Counted from the stretch's first letter, positions 11,807-25,682 are shown. The stretch: 64,000 nucleotides of DNA from Colius striatus (GCF_028858725.1 NC_084763.1:55327152-55391151), one strand, 5' to 3'. Translations and numbers: made by a program. The notes: generated by a model from the letters alone, not told the origin.

Positions 11807-14541
11807 GTAACCCATCACTTTGGTTTTACTCTTATTTCCTGTTGGTCCAGGGGCTGACTTTTGACCATGCTATTGTTACCATCCCCCATTCCAGCAAGCA
11901 TTTCTTAACATTCAGATGATATGATGGGTTCAGCTGCCCTACCAAAATGCTGTTCTAGTGAGCAAGAGCATGGTCCACTGTCCCTCCAATGTGACCACTG
12001 ATGAATGCAATGATGAAGACTCCTTGGCCTTGGGAGACCAGAAAAGTTTGTCATGCCTGTAGTTCAGAGCTAAGTCACACTTGCACATATTTTACTTGAA
12101 GGTGCTATAGAATTGTTCATTCTTTTTTCTAAAAAGCAATAAAATGCCTGTAGGTATCAAGGATTTAACACTCTGATGTTTCAGCTAAGAGTTGTTCAAT
12201 GGCTTTGTTAATGGTTTTGAATGTAGCTTCAGCCAAAAGTGTCAAAATTCATCTGGCACCAAAGGGAAAGCAATGAAAATTCATACTAGAAACATATCCA
12301 CCATTAAGTGCAAGCTGTATGACATTTTTATGACTGCAACTGCCTGTTATTCTTCTTTGACTTGTCTTTTGGTCTTGATTGAAATAATTGGTGTTGTATA
12401 GGGTAGAGAAAAATAGAAGAATTGGGCACAGAAGTCTTCAAGTTCTTAAAATGCTGGTGTGAAAAGGAGAATTGTGTTTTCTCTCTGTCCATATGTGTTT
12501 AGAAAGTGAGCAGTGGACTTGCAGTGCAGCAAAAGAGGTTCAGACTAGTGGTTAGGAAAGCCTTGCTATAGTGAGTATAGCTTAAGCTGCAGAATCAATT
12601 GCTCGAGGGTGTTGGACTGAATTAGACAATCGCCTGTGACGATGGCATGGGCATAGCTGAGCCTGCTTTGAAGCAGGCCAAATAACCCCTTTGAGGTGCC
12701 TCCCTGCTGTTTCTCAGGATGTTTTTACTTGTGATGTATTGATCTAGGTGACTTTCAATGCTAGGTCAAGTGTATAAAAGGCAGGTATTGAGCTTGTACC
12801 TTCCCCCTAAAGAAAACAAAAAAAGGGCAAATTAAACTTCCCCTTCCCTTTGTACAAATCTGAATGTCTCCTTTTCTATTACAATCAGAAAGGTGTTTGC
12901 TGCTTTATTCCTATTCTGTCTGCTCCAAGGAGTACATCTCTACCTATCTCACTCTGTCTCTCCATCATTTCCTTATTCTCATCAACCTTCAGTTTTCTCT
13001 GGCTCTTCATACTCAGATAAGATCAAATACCTCTTTATCTTTTTTTAAAACAAAGGAATGTGCTTGATCTCAGTTATCTGTCTGTTTCCTCATCACCTTT
13101 TTATCTCTAAACCCACTGAACAAACTGTTGACTATATGTGGGATTCCCCTCTCCAAAGTCTTTCTTTAGTACTCTGCCACCCAACTTCCCACTTCTGCAC
13201 TTTAGTGAAAACAGCCAGGCAGGCAGCAAGGCACCCCCTGTTCCTCACAGACCTAGGTGACTCAAGCCTCTTGCAAAACTGGAAGCCCTATCTCTTCCAA
13301 TTTAAACTACTGTTGCTTTGAGCTCCAAATGCACTTGGTGTTAAACCTCAAGCTTTTTTTTCCCCCTGCATACATATATATCTATCTATGGTGGTTTTCC
13401 CTGTCATTGATTCATTTGGTTAAAAGGTTGAAGGGTTATAATGCTTTTTTAAATCCTCTTGTCATTAAGTAATACATATTGACATACAGTTTAAACATAA
13501 AGAATAAATATTATCTTACATAGACAAGGAGATAGCACTGTGTATCCTGAGAATCCAGTTAGCTTGTTTTATTTCAGTGAAAGGCTAAAGGAAATACACC
13601 CTAGGATTCTTAAACATATGACTGCTCATGCTTGCAGTGTCACTGAGTGTTTAGATGTTTGTTAGGTATAATGTGGGCAGGTGAGGCTATAATAAAGGCT
13701 TGGGAGATACCATTTTTTGGCTGTGGTTATGGTTGTGATACTCATATGTATTTGTTTAAGATGAGTTAATGTGAGAGAACATATGCAGGAGATTTCTGCA
13801 TTTTAGGTTTCTTGTCTTCAGAATTTTCCAAAATTAGGCAAAAAATACAGCAGCTTGTACATCTTTTCTTGTTGTGAATCCTGTAAGATGGAGAGCTACT
13901 ACTGCCATCCCTTGAGAAATTCTCTTCCCCCTCTACTCTGCCCTCGTGAGACCACATCTGGAATATTGTGTCCAGCTCTGGGCCCCTCAGTTCCAGAAAG
14001 ACAGGGAGCTGCTGGAGAGAGTTCAGCACAGGACCACAAAGATGGTGGAGTGGAGCATCTCCCTTGTGATGAAAGGCTGAGGGAGCTGGGGCTTTGTATC
14101 TTGGAGAAGAGGAAAAAGAGGGATGACCTCATTAATGTTTACAAATACATAAAGAGTGGGTGTCAGGAGGATGGAGCCAGGCTGTTCTCATGATAGAACA
14201 AGGGGCAATGGGTATAAACTGGAAGAGAAGAGATTCCAAAGAAATACAAAGAAGAATTTCTTCCCTGTTGAGGTGAGGGAGCACTGGAACAGGCTGCCCA
14301 GATGGATTGTGAAGTCTCCTTCTCTGGGGACATTCCAAACCCCACCTGGAGGAGTTCCTGTGTGACCTACTCTAGGTGGCCCTGCTCTGGCAGGGGGTTT
14401 GGACTGGGTGATCTTTCAAGGTCCCTTCCAGCCCTTGAGATTCTGTGATTCTGTGAGACACATTGGTGCAGTACCACAATGTTGAACCACTTGGATAGAT
14501 TTAAGTTTGGTGGTCACAACGTTCATCTGTTCTCTCGGTAG
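11807..14541 (+). other. FAM171A1: FAM171A1 intron 4
   Basis: A sense-strand CR1 occupies 13905-14457 and ends only about 85 nt before exon 5. The remaining sequence, including a pyrimidine-rich block at about 12845-13100, shows no gene or RNA. Confidence 0.8.
13905..14457 (+). mobile_element. CR1 LINE, 5'-truncated, about 550 bp
   Basis: It begins within the reverse-transcriptase C-terminal region (GAGACCACATCTGGAATATT, then TCCAGCTCTGGGCCCCTCAG) and runs through GAGGTGAGGGAGCACTGGAA to the terminal GGTCCCTTCCAGCCC and GATTCTGTGATTCTGTGAG. The translated frame carries family words such as DERLRELGL and LEKRKKRDDLINVYKYIKSG, but is interrupted by frameshifts. Its 3' terminus is unusually close to the exon 5 splice acceptor. 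Confidence 0.92.
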
Positions 14542-14718
14542 GAAACAGCACCAGGTATGACCTCACCCCTGTCACTGCAGTCAGCGTTCATCTCCTCAGC
14601 AGCGATGGGACCCCAATCCCTGTGAATGGCCCCATCTATGTAACAGTGCCTCTGCCAGCAAACAGCAACTTGAAGCACAATGCACACGTTCCAGCATGGA
14701 GATTTGACCAAAAATTTG
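14542..14718 (+). CDS. FAM171A1: FAM171A1 exon 5
   Basis: This 177-nt exon (59 codons, phase 1 to 1) encodes [20 protein letters not shown], then [18 protein letters not shown] and [14 protein letters not shown] at its start is another N-glycosylation sequon. The acceptor is TTCTCTCGGTAG and the donor GTAGGTAA. A CR1 copy ends about 85 nt upstream, inside the region where branch point and pyrimidine tract are expected, but the acceptor itself is intact. Confidence 0.95.
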
Positions 14719-17700
14719 GTAGGTAACATCTCATTATGATTCTCTAGATGGCTTCAATTGTCTCAAAGCAATGTCGCACTGCATTTGGTATGTTAGTATA
14801 GAAAGGTCTTCACTGGAACATCCAGAGATCTGTGTTGTGTCTGAAAGGAGACAAGACTGAGCTTTATGTAAAAACTGTTTTGAGAGGACTTGATTTCACC
14901 CACAAACTGAGAAGCTGAGATGTATTTGCTCCAGTGTCAAACTGGAAGTCTGGAGAAATGGAAACAAGCTTTATCTTTGCCAGCAGCCAGCTATCTGACC
15001 TTTGGTCTGTCTCTTGTCTCTAGCTCAGTTTCCTGCCTGTCAGATAGGAAACATAATACTGACTTCTTTTGTAAATCACTTTAAGATTGACCAATTACTA
15101 TCAAGAAGGAAAGTGCATACAAATTATTTGAAGAAAGCAAGCAAAATTAATGAAGTCTTTTGAAAGGAGAGAATAACTAATCAATATAAGCTGTAAAATG
15201 GCAGGGTAATGTTTGCTGTTGTGAACAGGACATTTTCTAGAGATATATGGTTTATGCTTCTTATTTTGTTCTGATTTTTATTGCTAGCTGGTACACCATG
15301 CTGGCCTTCTTTACTCAGTTCATATGTAAAGGATTAAGGGGTACATGTCTTATCCTGGTGATTCCCTTCAGTTATTGCACTGTGCTTTCTGAAGTATGTT
15401 AATAAAAACAAATGGAAAAAGAATGGAAGGTGAAAAAGGTAGATGCTGTAAGGAACAGAGGAAGAAAAAGAAGCCAAAAATTTGGTTCTACATTGACAGT
15501 TGGTGGGGGTTTTGTCCCTGCAAGGCATATGTTTTGAGCCTTTTTATGATCACAACCAGAAGTAGATCAACGAGCATGAAAGCAGCGTGTTGGAGGAAGG
15601 GAGGGGGAAAGAGAGAAGTGAAGGGAGAAATAACTTATTTGCTTCCTTCCTCTGTTTGCTGAGAAAAGGTGATTTTCAAGCAGCATGCCTATAAATCTTT
15701 TGTTAGCAATTGGCTGCATTAGAGATTAAAGCAGTAGGATTTGATGAAGAATAAATCTGAATGGCTTTGGGATTTCCCTCAACTGTGGAAACGGCCCTTT
15801 TCTTGTGGTGCCCTGATAGTAAGTTTCATTACATTCTTCCTCAAGCTGATCTTGATTTGTGATTCTAGAAGCTATATTGCTTTCTCTTGTTCAAAAAGAG
15901 AGACAGGGAAGACTGATTCACGTTTTACCTTCTCCACAAGCATTACATCCTCAGTCCTTCCTGTCAGCTCTCGTTACAGCTGCAGCCTGGCTCATTGCTA
16001 GTTACTCACTGCTAGTAAAATGGTTCTGATTTTGATTATGGAGCTTTCTCATTTATGGCCAAATTTCCATGCCCCTGTAGTGGGGCCACAAAAGCTCTCT
16101 TATTAATATATGGAATATGTTTTTTACTTGGGTATATAAAGAGCTTGTTACGCTGTTCTGTGTAGTGTATGTTAATGTAGATAAACGCAAGTAAGTTCAT
16201 TAGAGTTGCAGGCTTGAGGCTCCCAGTCTGGAGACAAAGTCCGACCTTGTTTGCTCCACGACAAACTGCTGTGTTATTGGGACAGGAAGGCCCACTTAAT
16301 AAAATGTGTCTTTGTCAGGCCACTTAGCTTCACAAAGCCATGAAGAGGAAGGTATTGAAGACGTTATGCTTAGGCTCCAGGTCACACTTCAGCTGAAGTA
16401 AGCATCTCTGTGCAACCAAAGATGCTGAACAAAGATGTATTTAAGCCCTGACTGCAGCATGCCAGTTCTAGTAGAATTTTGGCCACATCCCAACCCATTT
16501 AAATTCGAGTAGCCTAATTTAATAAGTAAAGCAGCCACTCTGTCTTGTGCAGGCTACATTAGCACCCTAAGGGCTGTCAAACTAGCCAGATGTAGCGTAA
16601 ACGTGGTGGTACCCTGCCATTCCCCATCCCTGTTGTGCTTGGACTGTGAAGGCTCGATGCTGGAGAAGTCTTTAGGTGGCAAGGAAGCTATTGTAACCCA
16701 CTTGCACTGCCAGATCTCTGCCTTGTCAGGATAGGACCTCTAACCTCATTATCCTGATTTTGTCTTTCATTTGAGGAGCTGCTTTTTTCAGAGCTGGTTA
16801 TGTTGTAGTCTCTTCTTCATAGGTTTTCAGTGGCTTAAGTTTTCACATTTGCATCTGAAAATTGAGTAAATGCCAGAGATGGAGAACTAAGACTATATTA
16901 CCAGGCAACAATGCAGCATTTGGCTCGAGCATATTTGCAGTACAGTGGGCTCTTGTTCGTGAGAGCCATTGTTTTTGTTTAGAATCCATGTGGTCATCAT
17001 CATTACTGCACGAAGTGTCATTTCTGCTCTAAAAAGCAGAAATACTTTTCACTTTTTAGAGAGGGAGTGGAGAAAGGACAGAAATACTACAAATATGGTT
17101 TAATCCTTTGAATCTCTTACGTTTTTCTGAGCTTGTGATGTACTAATGCAAACCCAGTGGTATGTCACTGAAAGTGCAGAGATTTTCATAGTTCCTGTAG
17201 AAATTAGGCATGTTTGCATGTTATGGCAGCCAAAAATAATTAATGGCTTTTTAGGATGTTTACTGTAAACAATCTGTATTTGCATGACCACAGTTTGTGT
17301 CCTTGAGACAGAACTGAGGAGAGAAGAGGTAGAGAGGCAGCACAGTCTACTTGAGGCTGAGGGTGGCTCCATTGACACTGATGAAACACACAGCCAGGAA
17401 AAGCAAGCTGACATCAAAATGAGACAATCTGCTGCATCTGTTTTATCCTGTTCCAAATTTAATTTTTCATTGCAAAACAAACTTACTGCCTTGCTTGCAG
17501 AGCAAGCAAATTGAAGCAGTTCTATCTTTTTGAATAATTAATACAATGAAGAGCAGCCATCTACACCCTGGAGAAGTTTTAGGGTAAACAAGTACATCCA
17601 GCCTTGTTCTCGTGCTGGGATTGCACTCCACCACCTTTCTCTGAGGGGTTTCTTAGTGTTGGTAATAATAAGGATGGATGCACTGATGTCAGAGACACAT

Positions 17701-19830
17701 CTACTGAAAGGCAACTTAATCATTCTGTGCTGTTGACACAGCCATATCTCTTGTGTTTCACACTGCTGGGGAGGAGAGGTTTTGTTTCATAGTAACACGC
17801 TTCAAGGTTTGCACGTACAGAGATATGGAGTCTCACTTCTGTAATCAGGATTGCTCAGTGGGGTTTTCTGGGTTGTTGGATTTTCCTTCTTTTTTTTCCC
17901 CAAGCTCTGTCTTGCTCTTCAAAAAAATCTGAGAGGGCTGAAAAGCTTTTTCTTTATCTATAAACAGATGGTTGGGATCCTGCCTGTATATTTACCTTGA
18001 TGTCAGGAGGATTTACAGCAATTTAATGAACCTCTTTATTCTTGGACACCAGATTTCTGTTCAAGACTTTTTTTCTAGGCTTATCCTCTTCAGTCAGACG
18101 TGAATACTACAGATCCCAGTAGAAATGAAACTTTGTACCTCCTGTATAGTTTCCAGCTCCCACCAGCTGGACAGAGTAACACAGCACTCGCTCAGCTGTA
18201 TTCTCTTCAGCCCCCATTCAAAGGGTTTATGCTTTATGTTAAGGTGTCTGTTCCTTATTGAATTCAGTGACCTAAGCTGTGAGACCAGCATTCTCCTTTT
18301 TAAGTCCTCAGTTTCACCCCATAGAGATCTTAGGCTGCAGCTAGACCTGTAGTTCCACATGTGGAGCTGTCTGAAGGACTGTATAATATTGCCAAACATT
18401 CCTGAGCACATAACATGGAAATGGGATCTAATATTCAGTGGCAACATTGATGCATCTGCTAATTTATTAATCCCACCAAATAATAGAAAAATATATTCAA
18501 CACCATTCTCCACCTTGGAGTGAAGAGGTTGAACCTCTCCCTTTTTGCTTCTCCTCCTTAAAAGGTGTTATTTCTTGTTTGCTACACATAAATTAAGTTC
18601 AGAGTACCATTTCTCTGTTTCTCCTCCTCCTTGAACACTTGATGTATCTTTGACCTGACCTTGTTGTCTTTCAATTACTACCTTCTTTGTGTGGAGGGGA
18701 ATGTTTTCCCATTGCCTGAAATCTCAACTGTGTATTAATGTAAAGTGATGGGGGCAGAATATGGAGAAGAGTGCCTTGGGGGAACTCTTTATAGCTTTAT
18801 AAAGCACAATACTTTCTGTACTCTGTTGTGCTTGATCAGTGCTTTCTGACTGCATTTAATACCAAAATAGATTTCTAAATACATTTGAAAGTCTGGTACT
18901 TGCTTTTTCAGGGTGATGTTCTGGCTTCAGTGGTAGAATTTCCATTAAGTTTTGTAGAGTCAGAATTTGCTGATGTTCCTCAGCAAAGCAAAGATAATGT
19001 TTTCTGTGCTGAAAAGGAGTCATGAGGATATACTTACACGTAAACAGTATCTGTGCCTACTGAAACGTGACTGCAGTGTGCTTTTACTGTCTTTTCACAG
19101 AGGTGAAATTATGCTTGCTTTTTGTTCCTAGTCTTTAGAGAGAGAGTGACAGCTACTGTAAGGCAGCAAATGTAAGTGGGTTACTGTACATCTACCTGTC
19201 TAGTTCACTGCATATCGTTTGTAAAGAAGGTGATTTGGAAAAGTGTGTGATGAAGCTTCCTGTGTGGTAGCAACTATAATCCACCCAACAAAAAGACTGA
19301 CTTATATAAGCTTTCATAGTTTAAAACCAAAAGGCATTCCTTCTTGTTGTGAATTGAGTTAGCTTCTGATTGCCACCACATTCATACGCTGCATGACAAA
19401 GAAAAGAATGGTTTAAGAAAAGCTTTTGCAGTCTCTTGCTTGATCTGACACTGGTTATGAGTTACACGCCTCTGAACTTGGGTGGATGGCCTGCATCTGA
19501 ACTACAGGGAGACACACACATGGCCTGGGATTTCATACACTTCTCCATGGGTTTTATTGGGTTTTCTACACATTGGGAAATGGGCAAGTTCAGGAAAACA
19601 CATTCCTCACCTCTAAAAATTTGAATTTGATACAATTAGATCCAGAACATTTTGTTCTAGCTCAGAGTTGCTGGTGATACGGGGGCTTTTTGTAACCAGC
19701 AAGGAGAAAACCAAGCCTCCACAAAGTTCATAGTTACACTATTTCTGTAGTTTACAAGTTCATGAACAATTTGATTTTTACTTCTGTTTTTCTCTCAGCT
19801 CTGAAGGTTCAATTATCCTTTAAGACTAAG

Positions 19831-19878
19831 TATAGAGGAATACAGGCTTTTAACTATAGAGGAATACAGATTTTTAAC
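19831..19878. repeat. 24-bp tandem duplication (two copies)
   Basis: TATAGAGGAATACAGGCTTTTAAC is directly followed by a second copy differing at two positions. It is a simple local duplication in FAM171A1 intron 5. Confidence 0.85.
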
Positions 19879-22800
19879 TAACTGCTTTCAAAGAACTTAA
19901 TGCTTTATGTGTTGCCATAGAAATGGCAGCTACCAAACCCAGCTTTTTACCATGTACAATGCCTACATAATAGGTGCAGATATAGTTGCAGAGTAGTAGA
20001 CAGACTTCAGCACTGAAAGGAAAAGGAGCTCTTCCTCCAATGCTTAGCAGTGTAGCTCGCTGAGGTATGTTCTCACTGTCATGATTCCTCTGGAGAGTTG
20101 TAATGGATCACAGGAGGCAGGTTGTGCTTGTTTATCCATATGTATGTTATATTTGAACTGGTTGTTGTGGCTTCAACATACAAAAGTGATAGGAATGGAT
20201 TGTTTGAACCTCTTCCTACCTCATATGTCATCTCAGTTGCGTTTGTGGCAAAGCAGAAATGGCATGGCATGATGGTGGAGCTTAAGAGGACGTTGAAGGA
20301 ATCAGGTTGGTGCCAAAGTGTAGTGATAGATGCAAACAATCTACTATTACACAGTCAAGGAAATAAAACTGGAAACAAGTAGTATGGCTTCTGGGAACAG
20401 GCTTTAGTAATGGACTATCCATGTTATCACATAGATGGTCCTGTAGCTCCACCTACAGAAGGCTGGCAGTGGAAGGTGGGAAGAGGTAGACATCAACATT
20501 TCAGAAGTGAAGAAAAGACTCTTGTGCTTTGTTGCAGCTGCTCGAGTTGAAGAAGACTTGGATAGTGGTGGAAATACAGGCAGGGGTGCATAGAACAAGA
20601 GTGTGAAGTGTCAGTGGGGCTGGAGGAGGCTAAGGAGGATGTGGGACAAGCTTCCTCTCTGGTCTGGGGAGGGAGATGAATATCACAATGTTGCTTCTCC
20701 TTCCACTTCCATTTTGAGAAACAGATCCTGGATGTGATGTGAGGCTGAATGAAGGAAAAGACATGCAGTGTTTTGAATTGCCTTGTGCTTTCATTTGATA
20801 ATTCTGATTATTAATAATTCTAATAATTTGGTTCTAATAATTTTGTCAACAACTGACTGAATGTGATTAATAGTGTGATTAAATGAACGTCAAAGGCAGA
20901 ATCTTTCATCTACACCAGTAACTAAGGACAGTGGTCCAGCAAGCATAACTGAACTCTTCCCCTTTGCAATATAATTAGTAACCAGTAATTATGTGTGGAA
21001 GTCCTTTTCTTTGATAATTCTCTTCTGTCCTGGCATTCTGGAAGGAAATGCTGAGGGAACTGAAGCTATGCAAGCAGTTGTGTGGAGAATGTGCCCTGCC
21101 TTCTGCCTAGCTATCATTACAATTACTAAATAGTGAAAACTGACCTGTTCTTTTGTTAAACACTTGACAGGTATTTAAGGGGAAAAATAAGTAGAGATGG
21201 AAAAACTACAAAGCTTCTGAGTACAGAAGTACACCAGTAATAAACTGAACCGTTAGGCATCCTTGCAAAAATCATCAAGGTGTGACATTAAAAGCATCTT
21301 CCTTTATAGTGCACCAAATAATGGTTGTGCTGCTGGAACAGTAGCAGCATTTAGCCCTGGAAGGCTTATGTAAGGAATTCTGTAAGAGTGGAAGAATCAT
21401 GAAGGTATGAGCTCAGAGAAGAGACATTTAGTTTTTGATGTTGCCTAGCAACCCCAAAAAACCAAAATTGTAATGCTAACTTAAATAGTGTGAATTTTGA
21501 AGCCCATGTGTATTGGGGGGAGGGAGAGGAGTGATCTCTACCAATAGTCAAGAAGGAATTTTTCAACTTCCAATTTCCATTTCTTTCAGCTTTTTTTGAA
21601 AATGAGCACAAGTAAACCCAAACCCCACATCCTTTGGCAGTAAAACTTCCCATGCTGATGCAGATTAGAGGTGATTTTCGGTTGGAAGAAGAAATCTGAT
21701 AAGCAGCTTTCAGCTGGTAGAGTGAAAAGCTACAATCTATGTATGTCAAAATGTGCTTTAGGAAGTTGTTCTCACAAACTTACCCTTGATCAGCTCTCCA
21801 CATTCACATTGCCAATTGAAGTGTCTAAATCCATTACTTTAGAATCATTGTTAGTATGTTTTGAATACCTTTTGCTTTCCCACTCTCTGTCTGACCACAG
21901 CCTGCCTCATTCCTTTTGACATGTGTGTTTCCATTTAGCTATGAATCTACCTAAGCAGGCAGTCTTACAAGACAACATAGACATCACAGAAGAGATCTGT
22001 GCTGAAAGAAAAGCACTTTTCATTAAGGAATATTTATTTGAAACATCTATGCCATTAAGTATATCTTTCTTTTCTTTCCAAAACTCTTTTGTCCAGAGAA
22101 GATAATCTTGTGAATGAAAATAAATTCATATAATGGGATTATGCTTAATTTGCTCTCTGGCTAATTAAATCCTCTTATTTGTCAAACCCATTGGATGGAA
22201 ATAATTCAGGCTGTAAATAGCACAATTTTGGTTCCCTGCTTGAGTGGGTTTGGATGATCTTGTTGCCAGTTAAAAGAAACAAAATAAAAGCAAACAGCAT
22301 TTGATCAATGGTCGTTTCCTACCGAAAGCTCACATGCAAAAGCAATTCAGGGGGAAAAAATCACCATAGCTACCATATATTTAAACACTAGCAATATTTA
22401 GACTTTATAACTGTCCTTAGAGGAAACTGCTGGCTATAGCACACCCCTCTGACAGCGATTTACCAGAACTGTTTTGATCAGCAATGGGAAGAACACACAA
22501 TCAAAGCCAGCAGAAGTCACTGTGGCAGTAATGATCTGGGAGGCTCTGAAACGGTCAGCTTGGAAAGTTAAACCTGCAGCAAGCAGCGGTGTACATCCTC
22601 CCAGAGGGCAGAGGGCTGTGCTGGCCTGCCAGCCTGCAGACTCCCCTCTCAGACAGCACATGAGTCCCATGCATGTGTTAGTGTGGCAGTGAAGGATGCA
22701 CAGTCCTGCCAGTAGGGATTGTGAGGATGCACGGTCACACGTGTGGAAGCCTGAGACTGCATTGCACTGCAGAGCAACTTAAAAGAATAAGGTCTAGCTT

Positions 22801-23040
22801 TAAAGGATGGAAGACACATCTTAATCAGGGGCATCATGCATCTAGACTGCAAAAGCAGATCTGCTCATGCTGCCTGGATCCAGCAAGCTCTCACATTGAA
22901 TAGTTAGTGTCTTTGGAGACAATAAGACATCTCTTCTCTGGGCAGACTGGCAGGATGGGCAGTGATCTGATTGAACAGCACAATAGTCTGGAATAGCTGT
23001 TCTGTAATGGCTTTTCTGCAAAAGCTGCCTGTCTGGACAC

Positions 23041-23388
23041 TCACAGAATCACAGAATCTCAAGGGCTGGAAGGGACCTGGAAAGCTCAACCAGTCCAAAC
23101 CCCATGCAGGGCAGGCCCACCTAGAGTAGGTCACACAGAAGCTCATCCAGGTGAGTTTGGAATGTCTCCAGAGAATGAGATTCCACAACCCATCTGGGAA
23201 CCTGTTCCAGTGCCCTGTCACCCTCCCAGGGAAGAAATTCTTCCTTGTATTTCTTTGGAACCTCTTGTGTTGCAGCTTGTACCCATTGCCCCTTGTCCTG
23301 CCACTGACCATCACTGAGAACAGCTTGGCTCCAGCCTCCTGACACCCACCCTTTAGGTATTTGTAAACAGGAATGAGATCACTCCTTA
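23041..23388 (-). mobile_element. CR1 LINE, 5'-truncated, about 350 bp
   Basis: Read on the minus strand, it ends with CCCTTGAGATTCTGTGATTC. On the plus strand it shows TCACAGAATCTCAAGGGCTG and GGAAGGGACC, then CACCTAGAGTAGGTCACACA and CCCTTGTCCTGCCACTGACC. It shares the CTAGAGTAGGTCACACAG diagnostic stretch with the copies at 40736 and 13905, suggesting one subfamily. It inserted antisense to FAM171A1. Confidence 0.92.
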
Positions 23389-24425
23389 CTGAAAGTGCCG
23401 TTTTTCAATCTGATTGAGACACGAATTAAATTACCAAAAAAAGGCATTTTTAGTGCAGAATGTGTGTTGAAATGGAGATTTAATGTGCAAACCTTTTGCT
23501 GTTAAATTTACTCATGATAACCCCCTCTTGCCCCCATTGACAAGTCCTAAAACTGCCTGATATAAGCACGTTCATCAGAATCAAAGTTACAGCAAAGTGC
23601 TAAGATGCTTCTCTGTAGCAGAACATATTTTTCCTGCTCTGCTGTAATCTTCAACTTGTCTCTGATATTTGGATACTGTTGCAGCCAAATGGAGCTCAGT
23701 TTTCTTGATCTGATGGGTTTTTGATTTGTATTTCTTTTAAAGTACTCTCATTTCTATATTCTTTCTAATGTGGCAGTTCTCTTACCTTGCTTTTAAGTTG
23801 CACGGAGAAAAGAGTGCTGGGTAGCTGTTCTATAAGCTTTTAAAGAAGTTTGTTAAATGACACCAATTAGCCCAAAAATTCAGTAACAGAAAATACAGTT
23901 TTGGTGAGGAAGGAGTTAAGAAACTTCTCTATTCTCCCCCTGCCATTGGTTTGAGCCAGGAGACAGCTCCCCTGACTTGAATCCTGGATCAGCAAGTTGG
24001 CTCCACTGAGCAGTAATAGAGGAAAAAGAGGAAGAGAAATGTAAGAATGATCTATAAGCAAGAATGTCTCTATATATAGAAATTTTCCATGAAGCACCAG
24101 ACGCTCTTTAAGAATTAATGGCAAATTGGCCCAAATCACAGAGTGCTTGCAAACTGTACTCAACTTGCTCTTTCTGTTCCAAAGATTCATTGACATGTTT
24201 TCTTTGGAGCTACACAATCAGTCTTAAACAAAAATGATCAGTTCTGTTACATCCAGTTATTTGTACAGCTTTTTATTTGTAATTCTGTATTGCTTGTTGC
24301 TTAAAGGTTACTGCACATCATGTATAAAACTTACTAGGCAGTGAAGCTAGTTGATTGTACTGACTTGGGCAGGGGGAGGAAGTAGATATTATAGGGTTTT
24401 TGGAGAATAATGAATTCAATTATTC

Positions 24426-24454
24426 AATTCATATTCAATTATTGAATATGAATT
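24426..24454. repeat. Perfect palindrome, 14-bp arms, 1-nt centre
   Basis: AATTCATATTCAAT at 24426-24439 and its exact reverse complement at 24441-24454 flank a single T. The neighbouring sequence repeats the same words (GAATTCAATTATTCAATTC), so this may be a degenerate AT-rich array that can extrude a cruciform. Confidence 0.8.
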
Positions 24455-25171
24455 CACTTAGCCATGCAGAGAAATAAGACTTTAGTTGTAATCCTACCTG
24501 CACAGGAAAAAGTGCTGCTTGCACTTCCCTCATTTGCAGACTAGTAGGTAGGAAAGAAAAATGGAAGAAGTTCTTTACTCACTATTCTTCAGGCTTCTCT
24601 CTTGCTTACAAGAGCAAGTATGTGAGGACATAGAAACCAATTGCCTGCATTTTTAGAGCAGAAAAACATCTTGTTTCTGCTGCAGGGAAGAATGGGATGG
24701 TGTAGGGAATTCATTCTCAAGCCTGTGCAACAGTGAACTCTTGTTTACTCGAGGCAGCTTCAAATGCCAGGAGCATAACCAGGAAGTACAGGGAATTGGG
24801 TTTTGCTTGGTGGAAGGTCCAATATTAGTCATTACAGCAAGGTATTGCAGGTAGGGAGCTACAAGAACACTGGTAGGTGTTTAATGGTAAATCTACCATA
24901 GGCTATTAGAACCCATAAAGGATGGAATATGAGAGAGATCTGGAAACACCCCAATGCATTTGCAGAGTAGTGAAGGCATACCAATTCCCTGCAGTTAATA
25001 CTATGTTGGCTTTTGGCTATTTGATCACACAAGATACAATACAGGACTTTGGATTTCAACTGTTTCCACTCAAACCTGTTTTGCTGCTGCTGTTGTGAAG
25101 AATGGAGTTCTTCTCTTCATCCCACCGTGTGGGAGGATGCTGTTTTGTAGTGGACTGCTTCCTGTATTTGT

Positions 25172-25682
25172 GTCACAACAACTCCATGCAGTGCTACAGG
25201 CTTGGAGATGAGGGACTAGAAAGCTGTGCAGTGGAAAAGGACCTGGGGCTGTTGATTGACAGTCTACTGAACATGAGCCAACAGTGTGCCCAATTACATT
25301 GTGACTTGCATCAGACATAGTGTGGCCAGCAGGACCAGGGAAGTGATTGTCCTCCTGTACTTGGTGAGGCCCCATCTTGAGTACAGTGTTCAGTTTTGGG
25401 CCCCTACCTGAGAGGAGGTTGTAGCAAGCTGGGGGTCGATCTCTTCTCCCAAGTAAAAAGCAACAGGACAAGAGAAAATGGCCTTAAGTTGCACCAGGGG
25501 AGGTTTAGATTGGAGATGAGGAAGAATTTTTCCACTGAGAGGATTACCAGAACACTGACACTGGCTGCCTAGGGAGGTGGTGGAGTCAGCATCTATGTCT
25601 GAGGGACATGGGTTAGTGATGGACTTGGCAGCATTAGGTTAGTGGTTGAACTCAGTAACCTTAAAGACCTTTTCCTAAGGCA
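25172..25682 (+). mobile_element. CR1 LINE, older subfamily, about 510 bp
   Basis: Recognisable segments are CTCCATGCAGTGCTACAGGC, GTGGAAAAGGACCTGGGGCT, GAGGCCCCATCTTGAGTACA and a 3' end GTGATGGACTTGGCAG... GTTGAACTCAGTAACCTTAA. This 3' end (TTAGGTTAGTGGTTG...CTTAAAG) differs from the ATTCTATGA-ending copies and marks a different, older CR1 subfamily shared with the copy at 56445-57022. It carries multiple deletions and frameshifts. Confidence 0.88.

Noticed and set aside
11575..11919. Longer FAM171A1 exon 4 reading through the donor
   Set aside because: The GTAACC donor at 11807 gives the family-consistent join to exon 5 ([10 protein letters not shown]); the extension is non-conserved.
12845..13100. 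Pyrimidine-rich block as a possible retrogene or RNA
   Set aside because: It is only compositionally skewed; no gene family, hairpin or repeat unit is seen.
18094..18513. 139-codon minus-strand open frame in FAM171A1 intron 5
   Set aside because: There is no recognisable domain, no splice or promoter support, and this length is compatible with chance in 13 kb of intron.
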